Shown here: piece by piece, positions 36,878 to 45,549 of the stretch
Layout: the number at the start of each line of letters is the position of its first letter
Numbering within the stretch: position 1 is the stretch's first letter
Assembly (NCBI RefSeq): GCF_003992055.1
Contig: NZ_RQVD01000013.1
Location: 1 to 57,712 of the forward strand
DNA from: Veillonella sp. CHU740
GTDB taxonomy: Bacteria > Bacillota > Negativicutes > Veillonellales > Veillonellaceae
Direction of reading: 5' to 3'
Length of the DNA: 57,712 nt
The notes under the pieces: generated by a model
What the model saw: only the letters and a program-made list of their open reading frames with translations
Database searches by the model: none
Told to the model about the DNA's origin: nothing
Made by a program: the position numbers and the translations under genes

Positions 36878-37066
36878 CTATTTTCGATTTTTGGCTGCTA
36901 ACGTAGCTAACATAGCTTCCTCAGTACGACGTCGTACTGCATCTACTAATGGTTTGACTTCTAAAAACTCAGCATCAGTCAAACGGAATGTACGTCCTTT
37001 ACGTTCAAATAAGGATTTTTTGCGACCTGCACCAGCCCGCTTGCCGCCCCAATTATTACCTTTCAT
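36878..37066 (-). CDS. Small basic protein (62 residues), AT-hook-like N-terminus
   Basis: Unrecognised. The N-terminus MKGNNWGGKRAGAGRKKS holds a Gly/Arg/Lys motif GGKRAGAGRKK seen at the start of some DNA-binding and phage-type small proteins; the rest (FRLTDAEFLEVKPLVDAVRR) looks like a short helical bundle. Nucleic-acid binding is an inference. It has a clean promoter, GGGAGG before the ATG at 37066, and its own terminator, so it is a monocistronic gene. Confidence 0.7.
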   Translation of the reverse strand: MKGNNWGGKRAGAGRKKSLFERKGRTFRLTDAEFLEVKPLVDAVRRRTEEAMLATLAAKNRK

Positions 37067-37139
37067 GATAATGCCTCCCTCACAATAAGTAAAAATAAAG
37101 ACGATTCACATAAAATACTAATTATACTGCTCTAAACTT

Positions 37140-37168
37140 AGTATATACTTTTATTCTCATAATTTCAA
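37140..37168 (-). promoter_or_regulatory. Promoter of the 62-residue small gene
   Basis: -35 TTGAAA (37163-37168), 17-bp spacer, -10 TATACT (37140-37145). Confidence 0.75.
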
Positions 37169-37278
37169 GATGAAATAGTACATATAGTGAATTTATTTGA
37201 TTGAATTCTTTCATCAATTGAAAGATAGTCTGCATATCGACGAAAATGCACAAATTACACACGATTTGCACATAATAA

Positions 37279-37313
37279 AAACCAAGATGGAACATAATCC
37301 TCCATCTTGGTTT
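37279..37313 (-). terminator. Terminator after pth
   Basis: 13-bp arms AAACCAAGATGGA/TCCATCTTGGTTT (37279-37291 and 37301-37313), T5 tail on the minus strand. Confidence 0.85.
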
Positions 37314-37317
37314 ACTA

Positions 37318-37896
37318 TTAACGAGGTCGTCCTTTTTTAGGATTGTACAAATTCATCCCTTTATCGAGACCCACTTCTACGCAACCTAATACGGCTTTCA
37401 CCATATCCTTGACGCCTTTTTGTACAGAACTTTGTTGCTCCTCTGGAAAACGAGCCAATACATGATCTACTACCGTCCAATCAGGTAACGGACGACCTAT
37501 GCCAAATCGGAAATGCGGAAATGCATCAGTCCCTAAATGACTTATGATCGATTTAATACCATTATGACCACCTGCACTACCATTTTGGCGGATTCGCAAT
37601 TTTCCAATTGGAAGATCCATATCATCATAAATGACAAATACATCTTCTGGGCTCAACTTATAATAGCGCATCAGTGGACCTACTGATTCACCACTCAAAT
37701 TCATATACGTTTGTGGTTTCACTAGTAGTACCTTTTCACCCTCGATTGTACAAGAGCAAATTTCCGCTTTATAATCTTCTCTCCACGGCGTATGACTTAC
37801 TCCATCTGCAATAGCATCAATCACCATGAATCCAATATTATGACGAGTTCCTTCATAGTCTCTACCAGGATTTCCTAGTCCAACTAATAATTTCAT
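37318..37896 (-). CDS. pth: Peptidyl-tRNA hydrolase
   Basis: A 192-residue enzyme that releases peptides from prematurely dissociated peptidyl-tRNA. MKLLVGLGNPGRDYEGTRHN with the catalytic His, KPQTYMNLSGES, YDDMDLPIGKLRIRQNGSAG and GIGRP are all present. ATG at 37896 follows the prs stop by 1 bp, so translation is coupled; no strong Shine-Dalgarno is visible. The glmU-prs-pth order equals Bacillus gcaD-prs-(ctc)-spoVC, with ctc missing. Confidence 0.96.
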   Translation of the reverse strand: MKLLVGLGNPGRDYEGTRHNIGFMVIDAIADGVSHTPWREDYKAEICSCTIEGEKVLLVKPQTYMNLSGESVGPLMRYYKLSPEDVFVIYDDMDLPIGKLRIRQNGSAGGHNGIKSIISHLGTDAFPHFRFGIGRPLPDWTVVDHVLARFPEEQQSSVQKGVKDMVKAVLGCVEVGLDKGMNLYNPKKGRPR

Positions 37897-37897
37897 A

Positions 37898-38851
37898 TTA
37901 TTTATCAAATAAAGAGCTTACTGACTCTTCTTGAAATATACGCAAAATCGCTTCTCCTAGGAGCGGAGCTACGGATAAAATCGTAATATTTGGTAAACGG
38001 CATGGTTCTGGAATATCGATTGTATTTGTTACAATTAACTCTTTAATGTTAGAGTTTGCAATACGCTCACATGCTGGATCTGTTAATACTGCATGTGTTA
38101 CACAAGCTGTAACAGATTTAGCGCCAAATTCTTGCAATGCTTTCGCACCTTCTACAAGAGATCCTGCAGTATCTACGATATCGTCGATGATGATACAGTT
38201 TTTACCTTGGACATCACCAATTAAGTTCATAACTTTCGCAACACCTGGTTGTGGACGTTTTTTCTCGATAATTGCAATTGGTGCACCAATACGATCTGCT
38301 AAATCACGGGCACGGGTTACGCCACCAAGGTCTGGAGATACAACGATGACATCTTCCATTTTCTTTTCATTAATATAGTTAGCAATAATGGATGCACCCA
38401 TCAAATGATCTACTGGCACATCAAAGAAACCTTGAATTTGACCTGCATGAAGATCTACTGTTACAAGGCGAGTTACACCAGATGTTTGTAGTAAATCTGC
38501 CATTAATTTTGCTGTAATTGGCTCTCTACCACGAGTTTTTCTGTCTTGGCGAGCATATCCATAATATGGTACAACGGCTGTGATATGACGAGCTGATGCA
38601 CGTTTTAATGCATCTGCCATGATTAACAATTCAACTACATTATCATTCACTGGGTAGCTAGTTGGTTGAACGATAAATACATCTTTACCACGTACACTTT
38701 CATCAATCATGACTTGTACTTCTCCATTGTTGAAGCGACCTACAAATGCTTCACCTAATGGAAGGTCTAAATAATCACAAATTTCTTTGGCTAACGCTGG
38801 ATTTGCATTGCCTGTAAAAACTTTGAGTCGTTTACCATCTTCTAATGCCAT
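37898..38851 (-). CDS. prs: Ribose-phosphate pyrophosphokinase
   Basis: A 317-residue enzyme that makes PRPP from ribose 5-phosphate and ATP for nucleotide, His and Trp synthesis. YYGYARQDRK binds ATP, VTVDLHAGQIQGFFD is the flexible and allosteric region, and IIIDDIVDTAGSL is the PRPP-binding loop. Normal class I length. Followed at once by pth and preceded by glmU with a 116-bp gap. Confidence 0.97.
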   Translation of the reverse strand: MALEDGKRLKVFTGNANPALAKEICDYLDLPLGEAFVGRFNNGEVQVMIDESVRGKDVFIVQPTSYPVNDNVVELLIMADALKRASARHITAVVPYYGYARQDRKTRGREPITAKLMADLLQTSGVTRLVTVDLHAGQIQGFFDVPVDHLMGASIIANYINEKKMEDVIVVSPDLGGVTRARDLADRIGAPIAIIEKKRPQPGVAKVMNLIGDVQGKNCIIIDDIVDTAGSLVEGAKALQEFGAKSVTACVTHAVLTDPACERIANSNIKELIVTNTIDIPEPCRLPNITILSVAPLLGEAILRIFQEESVSSLFDK

Positions 38852-38967
38852 GTCATTACTCCTCTAAAACAATTGACTTACAATTTGATGCACAAAGGCT
38901 CTACTTCTATTGTACTTCATTTTCTCAATTTTGTGTAATATATTTTACCAAAATTTCTAGTACCCTA

Positions 38968-40341
38968 TTATTTTTTGAAAGTATCCTCTGTTACCCAGTT
39001 TTCTTTCACCACTTGACGAGCCCGTCCAAATGCTAATGCACGACTTGGCACATCCTTTGTAATCGTAGAACCTGCGGCCACGTAACTTTCACTACCCACC
39101 GTAACAGGCGCTACTAAATTAGAATTGCAACCTACAAATACTTTATCTTCAATGGTGGTACGATGTTTCTTTTTACCATCGTAATTGACTGTGATAGTAC
39201 CACAACCAATATTCACTTTAGATCCTACATCACTGTCACCAATGTACGATAGGTGTGGGAATTTTGTACCCTCTCCAACTACGCTATTCTTCACTTCTAC
39301 GAAGTTGCCGATTTTTACTTTATCAGATAATACTGTATCTGGTCGCAAATGAACAAACGGTCCAATGACTGTATCATTTTTAATTTCACAATCGTGTGCA
39401 TACGAATCGTGAATATGATTATTATCGCCTACTGTCACATTAGATAAACGTGTATTAGGTCCCAAAATATTATTTGTACCTACCACCGTATTACCTTCTA
39501 ATGTTGTATTTGGATAGATAATCGTATCTGGTCCCACAACAACTTCTGGCGCAATGTATGTGCTATGCGGATCCACTAAGGTAACGCCGGCTTCCATCAA
39601 GGCTAAGTTAGTACGATTACGTAAAATCAATTCCGCTTGTGCCAATTGTAAACGACTATTAACCCCTAAGGATTCGTCACTATCCATCGTCATGTAGGCA
39701 CTTACTGTTTTTCCTGCTTTTACAAGGATACTCACCACATCTGTAATATATAGTTCTCCTTGTGCATTATCATCTGAAAGTTGCTCTAAACAAGGCCATA
39801 ATTCTTTGGAGTTGAAAATGTACATGCCCGTGTTAACTTCGTGCACTTTTAACTCGTCCAATGTACCATCTTTTTCTTCTACAATGCGTTCTACAGACTT
39901 AGCTTCATTGCGAATGATACGGCCATAGCCATACGGATTATCCATATAGGCTGTTAACACAGTGGCTGCTGCTCCTGTTTCTTTGTGGTGCGCCAATAAT
40001 TGTTCTAGCGTTTGTTGTGTTACGAGTGGCGTATCTCCACATAATAGTAAGATAAGCCCCTCATGATTGCCTAGTACAGATTCTGCTTGTTGTACTGCAT
40101 GACCAGTTCCTTTTTGTTCTAATTGTGTCACGTATTCAGCGCGATCGCCTAAGTAGGCTTTCACATCATCACCGCCAAAACCAACAATGACAACATTGCG
40201 CTGTGCCCCTACCGATTGAGCCGCTTCTAATACACGTTCCACCATTGCCTTACCAGCTACTTTGTGCAATACCTTTGGAAGTTTAGATTTCATGCGAGTG
40301 CCTTTACCGGCCGCTAAAATCAAACCTACTAATTCATTCAT
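38968..40341 (-). CDS. glmU: Bifunctional GlmU (UDP-GlcNAc synthesis)
   Basis: A 457-residue enzyme with two activities: N-terminal uridyltransferase (LILAAGKGTRMKSKLPKVLH, then LCGDTPL) and C-terminal left-handed beta-helix acetyltransferase with hexapeptide repeats (VVGPDTIIYPNTTLEGNTVV and onwards, ending IGCGTITVNYDG). It supplies UDP-GlcNAc for peptidoglycan and, in a diderm, lipopolysaccharide. The ATG at 40341 fits GGTGG spacing better than the in-frame ATG two codons earlier. Confidence 0.97.
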   Translation of the reverse strand: MNELVGLILAAGKGTRMKSKLPKVLHKVAGKAMVERVLEAAQSVGAQRNVVIVGFGGDDVKAYLGDRAEYVTQLEQKGTGHAVQQAESVLGNHEGLILLLCGDTPLVTQQTLEQLLAHHKETGAAATVLTAYMDNPYGYGRIIRNEAKSVERIVEEKDGTLDELKVHEVNTGMYIFNSKELWPCLEQLSDDNAQGELYITDVVSILVKAGKTVSAYMTMDSDESLGVNSRLQLAQAELILRNRTNLALMEAGVTLVDPHSTYIAPEVVVGPDTIIYPNTTLEGNTVVGTNNILGPNTRLSNVTVGDNNHIHDSYAHDCEIKNDTVIGPFVHLRPDTVLSDKVKIGNFVEVKNSVVGEGTKFPHLSYIGDSDVGSKVNIGCGTITVNYDGKKKHRTTIEDKVFVGCNSNLVAPVTVGSESYVAAGSTITKDVPSRALAFGRARQVVKENWVTEDTFKK

Positions 40342-40418
40342 ATGCATCCACCTTTATTGTTATTGAATAATAATTATATATAAATTAGCATACCATATTG
40401 TGGGAGATTTTTCGACTG

Positions 40419-41633
40419 TTATTTGTCTTCCATAAGCCATTCTAGTACATTTCTCTGTTGAATCCCATTATAACTAGCATTCTTATTAATCACATCGAAG
40501 GTTAATAGATATTTAGGATAATGGTCTTGTATTTGCTCTAACGGCGTTAGTTCTCTCTCTAACGTATGGGGATCTAATACACTTTGACTTACTTGGTAAT
40601 ATTCAATCATACCCTGTTTTTGGGCAATAAAATCTATCTCACCTTTTTGTAGATGACCTACATACACTTTGTACCCTCTACGTATGAGCTCTAAAAATAC
40701 AATATTCTCTAATATATGTCCTGTATCCTCGCCACGATTAGGTAATAAGAATTGTTTTAACGCTACATCTGCTGCATAATACTTCGCATTCAGCTGTAGC
40801 ACTTCTTTTCCCCGCACATCATATCGATTGACTTGATACAGTAACAATGCATCTTGTAACGCTGATATATATCGCTCAATGGTTCGACCATCTACTTTTC
40901 GACCTGCACTAATAAGCGAGTTTTTAATCTTTGTAGGATTGATAAGACTCCCTATATTGGCAAATAAATATCTAGCCACACTTTCCAATAATTGAGGGTC
41001 TCCAATTTTACTGCGAGCAATGATATCTTTTAATACAATGGTGTTAAATATTCCTTGTAAATAATCTAAGATCATCGGCAAATTATCGCCTAAGCGCAAA
41101 ATACCTGGAAAAGAACTGTATTGTGTGTAGCGTTGATATAGTTCTTCCAATGGTTGCCGTTCATCCTTGCGATGGGCTTCACAAAATTCTTTGAATGAAA
41201 GTGGTAACATATCTAGCTGTACATAGCGCCCCGATAATAAAGTGGCCATTTCAGAAGACATAAAATACGCATTAGATCCAGTGATGTACACCTTCACCTT
41301 ATCTTTGATGTACAAACTGTCCACCACTTTTTCAAAATTAGGCACATGTTGTATTTCATCAAGAAAGATATACATCTCCTGATTCGGTATAATCCGTTCT
41401 AAAATATATTCGTACAATGTACGATACTCTTGTAAATGTTCATACTCTAAATCTTCAAAGTTAATACTTATAATCTGCTCTGGCTGAATACCTTGATGTA
41501 ACAATTCTTCTTTATACAATTGAAAGAGTGTAGACTTACCACACCGACGAATACCAGATACAACAATAATCGCATCTGTGTACCGATGATTACGCAAAAA
41601 GTCTAAATACTGTTTTCGTTCAATTAACTTCAT
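40419..41633 (-). CDS. AAA family ATPase with DUF4143 domain
   Basis: A 404-residue protein of the archaeal-type ATPase/DUF4143 group. Walker A GIRRCGKST (27-35), Walker B YIFLDEIQHV, sensor ITGSNA, then a winged-helix/nuclease-like C-terminal half with GHLQKGEIDFIAQKQ, a D-x(10-12)-[E/Q]xK-like arrangement seen in this family. The biological role of this very common family is not established; some members are linked to selfish or defence loci. It is a single gene whose promoter overlaps three phased repeats. Confidence 0.88.
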   Translation of the reverse strand: MKLIERKQYLDFLRNHRYTDAIIVVSGIRRCGKSTLFQLYKEELLHQGIQPEQIISINFEDLEYEHLQEYRTLYEYILERIIPNQEMYIFLDEIQHVPNFEKVVDSLYIKDKVKVYITGSNAYFMSSEMATLLSGRYVQLDMLPLSFKEFCEAHRKDERQPLEELYQRYTQYSSFPGILRLGDNLPMILDYLQGIFNTIVLKDIIARSKIGDPQLLESVARYLFANIGSLINPTKIKNSLISAGRKVDGRTIERYISALQDALLLYQVNRYDVRGKEVLQLNAKYYAADVALKQFLLPNRGEDTGHILENIVFLELIRRGYKVYVGHLQKGEIDFIAQKQGMIEYYQVSQSVLDPHTLERELTPLEQIQDHYPKYLLTFDVINKNASYNGIQQRNVLEWLMEDK

Positions 41634-41685
41634 CGCGTTCCCTCCTTTATGTTATGGTTCTTATTGCAAACCTAACTTAACTTTT

Positions 41686-41788
41686 ATCATTTTATGGATT
41701 CCATAACATATTTTTATAATTATTATATCATTTTATGGAGTAGAATGTAACTTTTTATATATTTCAACATTTTTATGGAGTCTGTGAC
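41686..41788 (-). promoter_or_regulatory. Promoter with three phased repeats before the AAA ATPase gene
   Basis: The core TTTTATGGA occurs at 41690-41698, 41731-41739 and 41771-41779, that is every 40-41 bp, about four helical turns. On the minus strand a promoter, TTACAT (41745-41750), 17 bp, TATAAT (41722-41727), contains the middle repeat; the others flank it. This is the arrangement expected of a cooperatively bound repressor. Confidence 0.65.
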
Positions 41789-41808
41789 AAGTTTATCTTC
41801 ATATAACA

Positions 41809-41840
41809 AAAGGAAAGCTGAAATAAACCAACTTTCCTTT
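41809..41840 (-). terminator. Terminator after tonB
   Basis: 9-bp arms AAAGGAAAG/CTTTCCTTT (41809-41817 and 41832-41840), short T-run on the minus strand. Confidence 0.7.
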
Positions 41841-41856
41841 ATTAAGTATTATTTAA

Positions 41857-42609
41857 CTACAACGCAAATCGATAGCTTCTTGTTGCATAGGCACGAACTG
41901 GTCGTCCATTTCTAGTGGCTGGCACAAATGTCCATTGGTATGCTACTCGCATTACTGCTTGTTCAAATTCTGGTTGGCCACTACCGCCTATGACACTGAC
42001 AGAACTAACAGAGCCATCTTTTTCCACCACTAATTGAACAACTACACTACCGGTTTTCCCTTGGCGTAGCATTTTAGGTGGATACGGAGCCTCTACATCT
42101 CTCACTTGAGAAAGGCTGCCCGCATCGACGATGACACCGTCATCACTGCCGTCTACTCCATCGCCACTTCCATTGCCATTACCATCACCGCTACCGTCTC
42201 CAGTACCATTGCCATCCCCTTGACCAGTACCATTTCCAGAACCATCCCCGCTACCTGATCCTTCACCAGATGTAGCTGGGCCCGATTCAGAAATTGCACT
42301 AGTACTCGGCGCTACAATAGCAACACTTTTAGGCGCTTCTGCTTTGACTTGCTCCAGTATAGCTTCTGCTTCGGCTATGTTCGTAATTGGGGGCGGAATT
42401 TCACGTTTTTCCGTGTGTGGTGCCGTAATCGCTGGTCCTGGATTAGCTTGTCCTCCGCCCCCTTTTTCCTCGTGCACTAACTGCACCTCTACTACTTCTT
42501 CCGTATCTGGCGTAGGCGTTTGTATATGACCCAATACACCTAGAAGTACTACAAGACCTAGATTTGTAAGTCCGGATATCACTGCGGGAATTCGCCATCG
42601 TCTATCCAT
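41857..42609 (-). CDS. tonB: TonB family energy transducer
   Basis: A 250-residue periplasm-spanning protein with one N-terminal membrane helix (VISGLTNLGLVVLLGVLG), a long linker and a C-terminal TonB domain (APYPPKMLRQGKTGSVVVQL to YATRSYRFAL). It passes proton-motive energy from ExbB/ExbD to outer-membrane receptors. The linker is not the usual Pro-Lys/Pro-Glu rod but a Gly/Ser/Asp/Asn-rich run of about 40 residues. Last gene of exbB-exbD-tonB. Confidence 0.92.
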   Translation of the reverse strand: MDRRWRIPAVISGLTNLGLVVLLGVLGHIQTPTPDTEEVVEVQLVHEEKGGGGQANPGPAITAPHTEKREIPPPITNIAEAEAILEQVKAEAPKSVAIVAPSTSAISESGPATSGEGSGSGDGSGNGTGQGDGNGTGDGSGDGNGNGSGDGVDGSDDGVIVDAGSLSQVRDVEAPYPPKMLRQGKTGSVVVQLVVEKDGSVSSVSVIGGSGQPEFEQAVMRVAYQWTFVPATRNGRPVRAYATRSYRFAL

Positions 42610-42618
42610 AGTACCTCC

Positions 42619-43023
42619 TTATTTACTATCTGTCGCAATAGATACTTTCACAATACCCATTTGTTTCAATGTATCTAAGACAGTAACAAATGCACCATAT
42701 TCAGCTTTTGCATCGCCACGTAGAATAACAACCATATCTCCACCTTTTGCTTGTTCTGCTTGTAGGTAACGAATCATTTGATCTAGTGTCACTGGTTGCG
42801 TTTCTACATAGATTTGGCCATTATTCGTAACCGTAATTGGAATTTTACGTTGCAGGTCTACTTTTGATGCCACTGCTTGTGGTAATTGAATCGGTACAGA
42901 TTTTTGAACGACCATCGTTAACATACTCATCATGAAAAAGACCAGTAGAAAGAAAATAATATCAATCATAGGAATAATCATGAGTTTCGGTTTTGATGTC
43001 GTCCGTAAGGATCTAAGACGCAT
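42619..43023 (-). CDS. exbD: ExbD biopolymer transport protein
   Basis: A 134-residue proton-channel partner of ExbB. One N-terminal membrane helix with the functional Asp in PMIDIIFFLLVFFMM, then the periplasmic ExbD/TolR domain (KIPITVTNNGQIYVE). The ATG at 43023 fits AGGTG 7 bp upstream and the family start; it overlaps the exbB end by 11 bp. Confidence 0.93.
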   Translation of the reverse strand: MRLRSLRTTSKPKLMIIPMIDIIFFLLVFFMMSMLTMVVQKSVPIQLPQAVASKVDLQRKIPITVTNNGQIYVETQPVTLDQMIRYLQAEQAKGGDMVVILRGDAKAEYGAFVTVLDTLKQMGIVKVSIATDSK

Positions 43024-43627
43024 GGTTTTCACCTGCCAATTCTGCCATATACATAGCACTAGCATCTTCAATTTGGCTAATTAGAATATCTTGCTGTTGT
43101 ACTAAGTATGTATGCAGAATCAATGCAATGATTGCTACAATCAAACCTGTAGCTGTGGCAATCAAAGCTTCCCCTACACCACCTGTGATGGCAAATGGTT
43201 GACCTTCAGAAATAGATAATACACTGAAAGAACCAATCATACCTGTTACAGTACCCAACAACCCCAATAATGGAGCCATGGTAACGATGGATTCAATGTA
43301 ATTCAAATATTGGCGAAGCTTAGCGGATTCGCTAATCGCTGCTGCTTCTAATAATTTTTCTTGTTGTTCTTTATTGTTGCCACCACGAGCTGCTTCTGCA
43401 ATCACATGTGTAGCCATTCCTTTATTAGTTTCTTTCAAGGCTTGTAATCCCTTCCAGTTACTTTGTTGTACAAGAGGGATGATAGTTTCACGTAGCGCAT
43501 TTACATCATCTAACATAGAGCGATAAAAACGTAACCGTTCTACGAAAATAATCACTGCAATAAAAGAGCAAATTAGCAATGGATACATCACATATCCACC
43601 TTTTATAAATAATTCAAACAATCCCAT
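43013..43627 (-). CDS. exbB: ExbB / MotA-TolQ family proton channel
   Basis: A 204-residue inner-membrane protein with three helices; MAPLLGLLGTVTGMIGSF and GEALIATATGLIVAI are the conserved channel helices. AAGGAGG precedes the ATG. First gene of the exbB-exbD-tonB operon, about 100 bp downstream of the ABC ATPase gene of the uptake cluster, so one transcript for the whole module is possible. Confidence 0.95.
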   Translation of the reverse strand: MGLFELFIKGGYVMYPLLICSFIAVIIFVERLRFYRSMLDDVNALRETIIPLVQQSNWKGLQALKETNKGMATHVIAEAARGGNNKEQQEKLLEAAAISESAKLRQYLNYIESIVTMAPLLGLLGTVTGMIGSFSVLSISEGQPFAITGGVGEALIATATGLIVAIIALILHTYLVQQQDILISQIEDASAMYMAELAGENHAS

Positions 43628-43723
43628 GTCTTACCTCCTTATCCATGGTTCACATTCATACAGTATATGTAACGGATCGAACTAGCTCTATCCTTACAAT
43701 AGACAACAACAAAAAGTGACTGC

Positions 43724-44494
43724 TTACTTTACTGTTTCTGTAAAAATAATATGAATTGAATCTTTCGTCGGACCTTCTACGATACGACTATGTACACCAT
43801 ATAAGTTTTGAATAAACTCTGGTGTCAATAACTCTTTAGGAGTTCCTGTACCGACTACTTGACCACGGTCTATAGCCACCAATCGATGACAGAACTGAGA
43901 TGCTAAGTTTAAATCATGAACTGCCATCAAGACTGTTACCCCTGCATCACGAACGATTTCCAACATCTCCAATTGGTACTTAATATCCAAGTGATTCGTT
44001 GGTTCATCCAAAATCAAGCATGGGCTTTCTTGTGTTAAGGCTCGTGCCAAGATCACACGTTGTTGTTCTCCCCCTGAAAGGCTCAAGAAATTCCGTGTTT
44101 CCATATGGTCCATCCCCACCTGTGCCAACGCCCGTCTAGCTATAGTATAGTCCTCTGGTGTATCTCCTTCAAGTAATTTTTTATGTGGCATACGACCCAT
44201 AAGAACAATGTCCATCACCGTAAAATCAAATTGGTACTGATTATGTTGTGCCACTACAGCCATTTGTAAAGCACTTTCACGGAATGAAAGTTCATCCAAG
44301 GAGCGGCCGTTCAACTCAATGCGTCCTGCATTGGGATGTAAGGTACGATAGATGCACTTTAACAGTGTACTTTTACCACTACCGTTAGGCCCTATTAGGC
44401 CGACAATTTCACGATCTTGCACTTCTAAATCTATGCCTTGTAAGATTTGCGTTTGTCCAATGCCAAAGGCAACTTGTTCTACTTGTAAATTCAT
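43724..44494 (-). CDS. ABC transporter ATPase, FecE/BtuD type
   Basis: A 256-residue ATPase with Walker A GPNGSGKST (~35-43), signature LSGGEQQRV, Walker B LILDEPTNHLD and the H-loop VHDLN. It powers uptake of an iron complex, heme or cobalamin through the adjacent permease. ATG at 44494 overlaps the permease stop by one base (TGATG) with GGAGG in front. Confidence 0.94.
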   Translation of the reverse strand: MNLQVEQVAFGIGQTQILQGIDLEVQDREIVGLIGPNGSGKSTLLKCIYRTLHPNAGRIELNGRSLDELSFRESALQMAVVAQHNQYQFDFTVMDIVLMGRMPHKKLLEGDTPEDYTIARRALAQVGMDHMETRNFLSLSGGEQQRVILARALTQESPCLILDEPTNHLDIKYQLEMLEIVRDAGVTVLMAVHDLNLASQFCHRLVAIDRGQVVGTGTPKELLTPEFIQNLYGVHSRIVEGPTKDSIHIIFTETVK

Positions 44495-45549
44495 CAATTA
44501 CCTCCGAATGCATAGGTTTGCTTAATCATTAAGTATACAAAGGCAGGTGCGCCGATAACAGAAATTAAAATACCAATTGGTAGCTCTGTATGTGGAATAA
44601 TAGTTCTACTCAATGTATCTGCTACTACAAGCAACAAAGCTCCTCCTAATGCGGAAATAGGAATCAGTCCTTTGTGGTTCGTTCCTAATGCTTGTCGTAC
44701 GATATGCGGAATCAACAACCCAACAAATCCAATAATGCCTGCTGCATACACAGCAAAACCAATCATAATAGAACTCATCACAAGGTATAATTGGCGATAT
44801 CTGTGAAGATCTACACCTAGGGTAATGGCTACTTCATCACCTAGTAACATCAAATTCAAAATGCGTGTTTGGAGCCAGAAGAATACGATTGGTATTAGAA
44901 TGACAAATACCATGATGCCAATCAACTCCCAATTAGCTCCTGCCAAACTACCCATCATCCAGAAGGCTACGTTTTGAATACCTTCCTTATCTTTGGCAAA
45001 GTATACGATAATGCTCGTAAAAGCACTACAAACGGCACTCAATGCCATACCAGCTAATAACAATTTGATCGCATTAGCTCGTCCACCCATATTGGCAATA
45101 ATAAGCACACCAAACGATATAACCATAGCTCCTATAAAAGCCATAATACCTACGTATTCTTCACCAAAAGCAATACCTACGCCCATTAAAATAGCTACTG
45201 TAGCACCTGTAGATGCCCCTGATGAAATCCCTAAAATATATGGATCTGCCAGAGGATTTTTAACAATGGCTTGCATAATGACACCACTAACAGCGAGTCC
45301 CGCACCTACTAGAGCCGCTAAGATAACCCGTGGCATACGCAACATCCATACAATATCATTCAAAGCTCCTTGCCGTGGATCATCTATGACAATAGTATTA
45401 ACAAATTTTGATGCCACTACTTGCCATAAAGTCTGTGCTGGAATATGTACAGTGCCCAAAAACAAGGACCATGCCATACCCAAAATCAGCAATGCGATGA
45501 GTACAATTCCTACTCCCACTACAGTGAGTGTATGTGTTCGATTACTCAT
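44494..45549 (-). CDS. FecCD family ABC permease
   Basis: A 351-residue inner-membrane permease with about ten helices; RMPRVILAALVGAGLAVSGV, DPYILGISSGAS and GLLIPHIVRQALG are family hallmarks. Forms a homodimer for import of siderophore, heme or vitamin B12. CAGGAGG precedes the ATG; overlaps the binding-protein gene by 8 bp. Confidence 0.95.
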   Translation of the reverse strand: MSNRTHTLTVVGVGIVLIALLILGMAWSLFLGTVHIPAQTLWQVVASKFVNTIVIDDPRQGALNDIVWMLRMPRVILAALVGAGLAVSGVIMQAIVKNPLADPYILGISSGASTGATVAILMGVGIAFGEEYVGIMAFIGAMVISFGVLIIANMGGRANAIKLLLAGMALSAVCSAFTSIIVYFAKDKEGIQNVAFWMMGSLAGANWELIGIMVFVILIPIVFFWLQTRILNLMLLGDEVAITLGVDLHRYRQLYLVMSSIMIGFAVYAAGIIGFVGLLIPHIVRQALGTNHKGLIPISALGGALLLVVADTLSRTIIPHTELPIGILISVIGAPAFVYLMIKQTYAFGGN

